Source: Hymenopellis radicata (lineage: Eukaryota; Basidiomycota; Agaricomycetes; Agaricales; Physalacriaceae). Taken from it: 64,000 nucleotides of DNA. This document shows, in pieces, positions 55,501 to 64,000 of this stretch; positions within the stretch are counted from its first letter, which is position 1; each line of letters begins with the position of its first letter. Both the position numbers and the translations under genes were made by a program. The notes beneath the pieces are model-generated. The model was not told the origin of the DNA, searched no databases, and saw only the letters and a program-made list of their open reading frames with translations. The stretch is taken from assembly GCA_015501595.1 (NCBI GenBank), contig JADNRX010000144.1, forward strand, positions 62,001 through 126,000, written 5' to 3'.

Positions 55501-57059
55501 ATGTCGCCCTATCACGCTCTGGTATGTCTGTTTGTTTGTTGTCGTCGTTAATTGGCTTGCTGACAACATTTTACAGATTTTTTTGTGTACGCTGTCCAGC
55601 GCGATGTGGACGACATTGTCGCGCCTGGCTTCCTTGATTATTTCCGCCTCCTATTTGCACCTTGGTTCGTCGCCTTCTGGACCGTTGTAACCCTACTCAC
55701 CCCCCCCCCCATCCTTTTACCAGATGTTGAGCAGGCTGTCGGGAACTTGTTTTGAGCTTGGAAGGTTCGTTCTCTTGTGCTCTTTCTACTCCCCCATTCT
55801 TTAACGTCGTTCTAGATTCACACCATTATCGCCATGGACACGAACCCCCGACGACGACTTAGTCTGGCGCGCTCGTCTGAACCAGCGCCGACGGCGTGGA
55901 TCTTCGGTCTTACATTGTAAGTATACCACGTTGATTCTTTGCTCAGGCTTTGCTGATATTTATGACAGAACTTCGGACTGCGGGATGCCTTGTTTGTCGC
56001 TGGCCGACGTTCGGGACGTTGTCTTCGCGACGCGTCCTTGTCCCATTTGGCTTCGCGCCGGTGGGAAGGGTCCGATGATAAGGCTGCTCCCGATACTGGA
56101 GGGCGACAGATTACTACCCGTCCTTCGACACCCGAATGGGCGTCTTGACCAAGACCGCTGCCATATCCCGCAGGATACGTCTTGGGACCGCATTTCAAGG
56201 ACAACCTGCGAGCGCTATAGCCGCTTCACGATTGCATGGCCTTGATCCCATGGACACCTGGTACGAAGTATGGACGGCGTCTCTTTTATGGTTGGTCTTT
56301 GGTAAAGTTGACGTGAACTCCCTTGTACTAATGACATTATCCAGTCTTTGAATCCCTTCAGGAATCAACAACGACGGTACTTCTCATGATGGGCCAGCTA
56401 CATCGTTTCTATCTGCTACTGGACTTGCTGCGTATGACTGGGGATCGCCTGACGTTGTTCCACCACGATGTAGCGTGCGACGTCCGGATTGTGAACCCCG
56501 ACGCAGAGGAAGCTTCGAGGGCTGACGACTCAAGGACCGTCTTTACCCAGCGGGGACATCGCTGACTGCGTTGTCATGCGAAGGTAAGAGTGTTAAATTT
56601 TCGCAATTCCTTCATAAGCTGATCTTATCCGTTAGATGAGAGTGGGAGGCGTATGACGACTGGAGTCGGAGGAATCTGACCGTACCATGGAGGATACGCC
56701 ATCGTCGGGGTCCTACGACATGCGCCGAACCCGCAAGACGTGGCGCGAGTGGGGGGCGGGAGGTCGGGATGATCCTCAACTTCAAGGCGGCGGGTGGAGC
56801 ATATGGATGGCGGGTATTTATTGTTGTGAACCGTCTCGCACGACGTGGAGGACCAGTGCGCTCTCGTCACGCCATGGTGGGCTTTTCAAATTTAAGTCTA
56901 TTCTTACTCAGTTGACCTTTTGTTCTTAGGACTTGTATTTTGGCGAGTGTCGACGTCGGCTAGACTTCTCCTCGGTTCGAACAACGACGGCGTTGCTCGG
57001 TAAGTCTTCCGCAATGCTTGTTGACATCGAGGATGTACTAATGATACCCAGCGACGACA
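52591..57059. other. Long stretch without a supported gene
   Basis: Short frames on both strands and scattered splice-like borders (for example GTAAGTATACC at 55918, GTAAGTCTTCC at 57000). There is a run of ten C at about 55702, and small GCGAAGCG-type hairpins (54763). A frame at 55198-55551 is Leu/Ser-rich and hydrophobic but without a domain. I see no gene I can defend. Confidence 0.35.
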
Positions 57060-57176
57060 TCCTCATGCGGCCTTGAACACCGTATCCGGACACCTCCAAG
57101 CGTAGGCGCGTCTGTACCCACGAACCCCCTCCCTACCGAGCTGATAATCCTCATATTCCAATATGCCTGCGATGAC
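57060..57176 (+). pseudogene. F-box fragment cut by the duplicated unit
   Basis: LPTELIILIFQYACDD matches the F-box of the gene at 43771-45297. The match ends exactly where the duplicated secreted-protein/ligase unit begins (AACGTATTC at 57177; the same word starts the other unit at 46252). Confidence 0.75.
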
Positions 57177-57349
57177 AACGTATTCCTTACGACAATTTGG
57201 GATAGGAAACATACAAATACCCTCCTTCTCGAGGGTTTTCACTCAGCTCTCTTCCACCTTGAACCAGGTCAGCTCTCCTCTCCAATCCTCCCCTGCACCC
57301 ACCTTTCAACTCACCCCACTTTTTCGGACATTTAGAAGCTACGATCATC

Positions 57350-57723
57350 ATGCAATTCAACGTCTTCGTTCTCCTTGCTTCCGCCTCTCTGGCGATGTCG
57401 GCCCAAATCAACGGCTTCGCCGGGGCCGACTGCACTGGCTCTCTCGTCTTCAGCAGCGGCGCATCGTCCAACGAATGTCTCACTCTCGGCGGCGCGTCGG
57501 TCAAGTCCATCGGCTATTCTGGTGTCCCCAGTCAAATCCAGTTCTTCGAATCTGGCGGGCAGCACGATTCGTGCACTAATGGCGCGCAGTCGGTGCTTGG
57601 TGGCGGCTCTGGATGTTCAAACGCGCCTGTCGGGTAAGTGAACTTTGTTTGATGAAGTGGAACTACTAATGATGTTTGTTTGTTGGTCGCAGGTTCAATT
57701 GGGAGAGCGTTGCGGTCTTTTAA
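57350..57723 (+). CDS. Small secreted cysteine protein, copy 2 (104 residues)
   Basis: Nearly identical to copy 1 (46435-46821), with a 12-nt in-frame deletion in the signal peptide (MQFNVFVLLASASLAM) and one Ala-to-Ser change at DSCTNG. Same intron and last exon. The shortened signal core is still hydrophobic enough to work. Confidence 0.9.
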
Positions 57724-57999
57724 ACCCCTAGTAGTGATAGTAGCCACAGAGAGATATGTGAAGCGATGTGGATTGAACTGTAATTCCTCAACGGATTTGT
57801 TAAAGTGAAATGAAACTGCGTCTTGTACCTTCTCACCAAACGTTAGGCCAATTGTATCAACCCGTCGGCACAATCCCACGCAACACAGAGGAGAAATGGA
57901 TCTGATTGATATCATACGGTATAAGAGAATGTCCAGGCAAAGGTACTGTACTGTCCCGTGGTATATACAAAAGTCGAGTATGAGTAAAGAAAATGACGT

Positions 58000-59707
58000 T
58001 CATTCATCGTCCGCGTCAGGCTTGGCCCCAGGCTTCCTATGCTCTGGTACCTCTGCGTCCTTGGGCTCGTCCTTGTCCACGGCTTCTCCGACGAACGTGG
58101 GGAACCGCGGCACCCCGTCGCGCGTAAGCTCCTGGAACCGATACGTGATGATGGTCCCAACCTTGGGCGGGTTCTTGCGCTGCTTGTCGTTCAACCCCGA
58201 GCCGACCTTGAACGCCTTTCCAGACTCCATTTTGCATAGAAGCGCCCCACAGACGCCGACGTTGCGACCGTGGCCTTCGTTATGTCCAGTCACGATGGCC
58301 TCGGCGTCGTAGAATGTCTATCACCACCGTGAGGATTTAAAATACATCGACTAACAGACGAATGCGAACCTTGACTTTGAGCAGAGTGGCAGATCGACGT
58401 CCCTCGTATCGTGAGCCAGGCTTGCGGAGCATCAAGCCCTCGCCACCGAGAGTCTCCACCTTCTTGAGCTCCTCGAGAACATGCTCCCGGCTTTTGGCGG
58501 CGATGTGCTCGACCACCTTGACCTTATCAGATTCATACGGGCCCTCCTCGCCAAACAGTCGCTCCAGGTGTTTAATCCGCTTCTCGAACGGCTCGTTGCC
58601 CTTGGAGGGAATGTCGAATACCTGGAACGTGATATCCTTCCAGTGTGGCGAGTTGATGGTCTTGACGATGGATATAGTATCCTGGAATTTGCCTCGTCCG
58701 CTAAAGAGCTCGCCATCGAGCGTCACGTCCTTGGGCAGTTCTAGTTGGGGGTTCAACAAATTGTTTTAGATGGGCGGTGGCGATACGTACTGTCGAGGAA
58801 CCATTTGGGAGGCGTGAAGGGATTTCCGAGGCGACTATACATTTGCTTGCCGTCGTAATAGGTCCTGAGCACAAATTAGGAGAAACACTTGATATGAAGA
58901 GCCCGCATACCGAACGCCATCCAACTTCTCGGAAATAAGCCACCCTGTTGGATCAGGACCCTTCTCGATATCCCATTTGTTGGCTAAGAGCAGTTCAGGT
59001 GCAGCTTTGTACGCTGTGGGCCCCGAGTCGTCATCGTCGTCGCTCTTCTTCTTTCTCGCAGGCTGTGTACGCGTCTTTTTGGCCGTTGTCCGTCCTCGTC
59101 CTCGTCCTCTTCGTCCTCATCTTCGTCGTCATCGCGCTTTCTTTTGCTGGGAGTCCTCGCGCCCTTGCTGGCTGGCTTGCTGGCTTTGCTCGCCGGCTTA
59201 GCAGTCTTGCTAGCAGGCTTGGATTTGCTAGCCGGCTTCGACTTGGCCTTGGACGAGGTGGGTGCGGGTCCGTCAGGGTTCTTGAGCTTGAGACGCGCGA
59301 TCTCGTAGGCATCGCGAGGAGCTCCTTGAGTGTTTGCAAGTGCGCGCATTAACCGGAAATCCGCCTTGATTTCTCCATGCCTATTGCAATCAGTCCCAGT
59401 CGGAGAGGAAGAGGGGAATACACGTACAGGGCAAGTACTACGTAGGAGCATGAGCATTCAGATATAGGTAGAAACCGGGGGACGTACCAATAATAATGAT
59501 CCCAGGTGCGCTTGACTTTGTACACGGAGGAGCTGGTCAAGGATCAGGGTATTACTTTAGGCGCCTGCTTAATTCGGTCACGAACCTCGTAAGCGACTTT
59601 ACCTCTCGCTCCTCGCCGTCTTTAAGGGTCACTTTGGGCTTGATTCCGTTAATCTCAGCCAGTTCATCGTTGGAGGAGGAGGGACATGTTTGCTGGTTGA
59701 CAGGCAT
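58000..59707 (-). pseudogene. ATP-dependent DNA ligase with SWIM finger, copy 3, frameshifted
   Basis: The only copy with its 5' exons: ATG 59707 (MPVNQQTCPSSSNDELAEIN), an intron ending GACCAG, then VYKVKRTWDHYY. A 10-nt micro-exon (TACTTGCCCT) completes the SWIM motif C-T-C-P, followed by AWRNQGGFPVNARTCKH. SWIM fingers (CxC...CxH) bind DNA or protein. Relative to copy 2, single bases are deleted just after CKH (two sites near 59310-59335) and once in the acidic linker (near 59085), so the ligase domain is out of frame. Downstream motifs (TLDGELFSGRGKF, EGLMLRKPGSRYEG, LLKVK, OB part) are intact. The family seals nicked DNA in an ATP-dependent reaction. Confidence 0.8.
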
Positions 59708-60433
59708 CGGAGCGCCCACGTTATATATGGGCCGCCCTGACTCCTAGCCCCTTCGAACGCTTACCGAAATAAGATAAAGAGTCGGGACCGCCTAAGCGCA
59801 GCCGTCGGGAATGATCGGGATGACTCAAATTGGGTAAGACGCTGTCGGGCGGGTCGCCATTTCGGACACCTTCCCGCTCCATCAGATCTTTATCCTCACG
59901 ACGAGATCAAAGACTGTCAAGAATGAAGAATTGCAAAAACCGGCCCGCGCTGCTGCCGGATGAAATAAGGACTGCAGTGTCTGTTGGACGCACAGTAGTC
60001 TTCGTTCCACAAAAGCGAGAATATGGTCAAGGAAAGGCACGAGTGTGTACGGACGTGGTATCTCGCCCTATCTAGGTATCCATTGAATATGATTGAGCTA
60101 AATAGAGAACTACGCACGTTGCACGGAACATTGTAAATCGCCGCAATTATGAGAACGCTAGATGATCCGAAAACCATGATACGTCGAGAGGTGTTCATGG
60201 TTTCCCGACATGAAAAACTTGGGAGTTGCTCAAAACTTGTCTGATGTGGTGTGAAGAGAAGAGGTTGTGGTCACGGTAACGTCACTCAACTCACTCCACC
60301 AAACTTTCTTCATAGTATCTAGTCTGCAGAAAGAACAAGTTAACGCGAACATGAGCAGCGTCGTTCCGACTAAATTTTCAGTTTAAACCACATTCCTATT
60401 GTCTAAATGCTACCTGTCGACAATCATATCGAT
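59708..60433. other. Spacer without a recognisable gene
   Basis: Between ligase copy 3 and the 3' end of the P450 gene. Nothing identified. Confidence 0.4.
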
Positions 60434-62340
60434 TCACCGAGGCGTCATAACAACCTCCATCCGCGGCCTCAGCAGATTAAAGTAATCCCGAAGCCCACTC
60501 GGCCACTGCCTATAATCAAACCCCGGCGCGAACCTCACATCAAACTTCTGCAGCAGCGCCACCGTCAGCGTCAGCATCTCCTGCATAGCCAGCTGCTTCC
60601 CCACGCAGTTGGCATATCCATACGAAAACGGGATGAACGCATCGCGGTTCATGACTTCGCCTGGCTCGGTAACGAGCCATCGCTCCGGCTTGAACACCTC
60701 GGGGTGGAGAAGTATTGCGGGTTGCGGTGGAGGGAGTATAAAGGGAGGTAGACTTGGGTGCCTTCAGGTACCATACTATGTCGGATCAGTCGTCGCGCAG
60801 AGTGTATACGAAGAGGAACGACGCACATATCTCCAACCATATGGCCTCCGCTGCCCATAGACACCTCCCGTGGCCCATTCGTCGGAAGTGGAGGGTACAT
60901 CCGCAGAGCTTCGTTACTAACTAGGAGTCAGTTTCGTGCCGGAATAAAGTTGGGAGAAACACGAACATGCAGGCTGTAACATATGTAAATGCAGCTTGTG
61001 CTGTCGTTCCGATAACTTGTGTATCGTGCAGCGCGACCTTGTCCACTTCCTCCTGCGCGCGTTTATAGCACTGCGGGTCGGAGAGAAGACAGTAAAAGAG
61101 CGAGCACATGACTCCGGCGGATGTATCGGTTCCAGCAAGGATAGCGAGGACACCGTCGCGTACGACGTCCTTGTGATCAGGTTTGATTTCCTCGATACCG
61201 GCTTCGTCCATCTATAAAAGCGAAGTTACGACCTACGCTCTGCATGAAGGACGACGAGACGTACGAGATGATACCATAGATCCTTCGACTTGGTACCACG
61301 CGCAACACGCTCTGTCGCCGTCTTGACGCCGAATGTGACCATACCTATCATATTCTTCGACAAGAAGGAGAGCTTGGCACAGAAATTGTATGCCCACGGG
61401 ACCTGGCATATTGTTGTGAACGACCTGTTCAAACCAGTAATCGTCAGACAGGTGTTAAGCATTAAATAGTATTCCTGACCGATGATAGCGCTCGCAAAGA
61501 GTCCAAAATGGATCATCCCCGCATTGGGATCTTTCATCATCTCAATGCCGCCTCCGAATCTAAGAGCATCATGACCTTGTTCAGCATCATCACCACAAAC
61601 GAAATGGAATGTACTAACGCAAAATCACCCATCAAGTCGATGCTGTGGGAGCCGCTCGGAATCAGCGCTTTGCCGTCAGAAAAAATTTAATATAACTCAC
61701 GCAACAAAGTTCATCCAACTGGCGAAATCTACTGCTTCTCCGTGCTTCGATTCAAGCTGGTCCGTGAGCTGCTTCGTCCGATTCAAAAGACTCTCTTGAT
61801 ACTCTTTGAGGGACTGCCCGTTCAGTCCCCTAGCCCATCGCTTCCTCCGTACCGTGTGCGCCTCACCCGTAAGCAAGAGCAAACTGCCGAATTTGTCGGG
61901 CGCCCGGATCGTGTAGACTGGAGACGAGTTGAGTGTTACACTGGAGTACGCAGTAGAGGTCATGAAACAACACACATGGTCCCTTGGGGAGCTGTCCTAG
62001 CACGGGTTTGATTGCTGCGACGTCGATGATGGAGATTTCGTTCGGAGCTGTGTGACTATGCTAAGAATATATTGCCCCATAGACGGGGACGACTGACCTG
62101 TCCTAACAACGGGCCCGTACTTTCGTGAAGCCGCCTAGTGTGCTCGTGCCTATATCCGCAGAATACGACATACGTGTCGTAGAGCTTTGTTACCTTGTTG
62201 ATCGCAGGCCCAGGTATGTGCGCAAGAGGATGGAATGGCGATAATCTGTACAAGCAGATCGAGGCTGCAAGGGACAACCAAAAGGTTGCGGAGATGAAAG
62301 CTACATTGACGAACGATGCTGCAGCCCGTGGAAAGAGATT
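60434..62340 (-). CDS. Cytochrome P450 monooxygenase
   Basis: Recognisable in order: membrane anchor (AFISATFWLSLAASICLYRL), proline hinge (SPFHPLAHIPGP), C-helix (RRKRWARGLN), IDLMGDFA and GGGIEMMKDPNAGM, I-helix oxygen-binding AGTDTSA, ExxR as NEALRMYPPLP, and the haem-cysteine loop FSYGYANCVGKQ with its axial Cys. These identify a microsomal class II P450 of the fungal type. At least seven introns. The start codon is not resolved. A one-base loss in a C-run near 60700 puts YFSTP out of frame with EVFKPERWL, and another change lies near 61985, so this copy may be broken or the sequence may carry indels. Substrate unknown. Confidence 0.85.
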
Positions 62341-63717
62341 ATGAGGAGCGGTTCCAGGGCGAGTAGGGGTACGACGAAGCGCATCCCAGTTGGGGGATAC
62401 ATGTTGAAGAAGACATGATTCACCTAGAATACAACACCGTTGGGGAAACGTGAACAGGAGATGGCAGATTGTGACTCACGATAGCAAGTACGCCTGTCGA
62501 AAGGTAAGGGATGTGACAGCTCATCATGGGAAAAGGCATGCAGGTCCTTGGACTTTTTAAAGCGCTTGGGATGCATCAACCTGTGAAAGGCGCATTGAAA
62601 TCGGCTTTGATCGCCGGCCCTATTGACCGTCAAGCCAGACTAAATTCGGAGCGGCCTAGCTATTCTCGTTAAGACGTAGTCAGGTGTATGGGGAAAAGTC
62701 TTCACCGAGCGACTCGATAGGCCTAATGGGTTGCGCCGCCAATTCGAGGGGAGTAGGGCTCCATCACAACGCATTTCCTCCATCCAGGGCGCTCCGATCG
62801 TCTGTAACAGTTGTAGACACGACTCGTTTAGGAAGGCAACGACTCAATATTCAATGACGATATACAGCGAACAATCCATGATGAAAAGGTCGAGGGTCAT
62901 GAAAAAAGGTCAATCGTAACCATGAAGGCGAGTAGTGCATGAAGGCATCGAAGTAGCTTCGATACACATGACCAGCCTTGGTAAACAACGCGACATACGC
63001 GACATGGACATCAACGTGATGCACAACTTACAACCAATGTGAATTCTGTAGGAAGCATCACGGCATTCTTTCAGACAGACTATTTCCGACGAGATCTAGG
63101 CGTAGTCTCCCTTAGGCAGACTCGATCAAAGCTGACACTTTGGTGTGGCGTCAATCGTTCAAGCTAGGCGTGCTATATGAAACGACAATCATTAGCGCGT
63201 GTCCGGAATCATGCGGCAACGACACCTTGAAATTCACCTATCCCATCCCCTTCGTCCAAGGATTACTTGGGTGAATAGTCTGAGTAGCAAGTCTGCAGAT
63301 TGGAGAACGCTTTACTCGGGCGTCATATACGACAGGTCATTGCACTTGATCAGCAGAATACCTGAGCTTGAAACCATGTCCACGAGAGGCGACCAGAAGA
63401 ACTGTCATGCCTGTCAAAAGGAGGAAAACAAGGTGAAAGCTCAGGATAACATGTCAAAACAAATAAACGCGTCCATCCTTTCTTAGAATTTCGCGTTAGC
63501 CCTAACGATATACTACATGTATAATACAAAGTTCGAAGTGTTCTGATGTACAAGCGATGTGTCTATGCGGATCTGTGAAATCTAAGATTATGAATATGCA
63601 GTTCGGAAGGAAGTACTGGATGGATGTCGTCGGCAGTAGCAATGGTATCATCTAAGGTTGTGGGGGCAAGCAATAGGGCGAGTCCAAAGGATATAAATGT
63701 GATGATCGAGACGGTGA
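62341..63717. other. Spacer without a recognisable gene
   Basis: Upstream of the P450. Short frames only; no repeat or domain seen. Confidence 0.4.
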
Positions 63718-64000
63718 TCAGTCGTCCCAACTCCGCGACAGTGAGCCGATCTTAAGACTAAGACGCTCGACGGCCTTCTGCACAAGACCAGTTAGTCGAC
63801 ATATCCCACCAAAACAGTAGATCCACGCACCTTAGTCTCCTCCTTTGCCACCGGCGACGCGCTGCCCAAAGTTATAAGCTGCGCGGATAGAGCCATACTG
63901 GGCGTGCGCCGGGGCCGTTCTACAGAGCGCGAACTCGAGCGAGATGCCTCCCTCCGGAAAGCCTGGATATCCGGTATTTGCTGCTCAGGGTACGCCTGGG
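63718..64000 (-). CDS. Unknown protein, C-terminal part only
   Basis: The frame enters from the right edge (QAYPEQQIPDIQAFRREASR), continues SSRSVERPRRTPSMALSAQL to KEETK, is spliced at 63778-63830 (GTGCGT...GTGCAG), and ends KAVERLSLKIGSLSRSWDD at 63718. Ser/Arg-rich tail. The 5' part lies outside the window. Family not recognisable. Confidence 0.7.

Overview
The window reads as nuclear DNA of a mushroom-forming basidiomycete (Agaricomycetes). Genes are broken by many 40-60 nt GT-AG introns. F-box genes and their relics are frequent. There is a KDZ transposase with a CxC2-type cysteine cluster, a family expanded in this class. No rRNA, tRNA, CRISPR array or reverse transcriptase gene was recognised.

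Layout. 0-9 kb: a partial unknown gene, a frameshifted gene ending in a kinase-like catalytic loop, a relic of an S28 peptidase, a decayed DOMON (cellobiose-dehydrogenase cytochrome-like) gene flanked by 17-bp inverted repeats, and a gene-poor stretch. 9.1-25.0 kb: one 15.9-kb DNA transposon. It has terminal inverted repeats, subterminal CTAGCGGG arrays and a 9-bp target duplication, and it splits a host gene. Removing the element and one target copy rejoins that gene exactly in frame (422 codons including stop). The element encodes an apparently intact 1,188-residue KDZ transposase, a KOW-domain gene with an acidic N-terminus that resembles transcription elongation factor SPT5, and two mutually paralogous accessory genes. 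A perfect palindrome with 109-bp arms lies between the divergent units. Each arm, and a third diverged copy before the transposase, sits upstream of a cargo gene in the same relative orientation. A 346-bp hAT-like MITE is nested near the right end.

25-41 kb: the right half of the split gene, an APH-type kinase gene, an 897-bp hAT-like non-autonomous element with an 8-bp target duplication, an intact F-box gene, a complete 11-exon S28 serine peptidase (with a GC-AG intron), F-box relics, a truncated ATP-dependent DNA ligase, an unknown 275-residue protein and a two-exon F-box gene.

41-60 kb: a duplicated block. A unit made of a small secreted protein (+) and a SWIM-zinc-finger ATP-dependent DNA ligase (-) occurs at 46.3-49.1 and 57.2-59.7 kb, with a further ligase copy at 37.0-38.2 kb. 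Each ligase copy is damaged differently. Between the units lie a possible Cys-rich small gene and an array of hairpin-bearing exon/intron-like modules. 60-64 kb: a cytochrome P450 and the 3' end of another gene at the right edge.

Many genes outside the transposase, the split host gene, the S28 peptidase and the 29-kb F-box gene contain one- or two-base frame changes. I read these mostly as decay, but assembly indels cannot be excluded from one sequence. Exon boundaries are my own splicing by eye.
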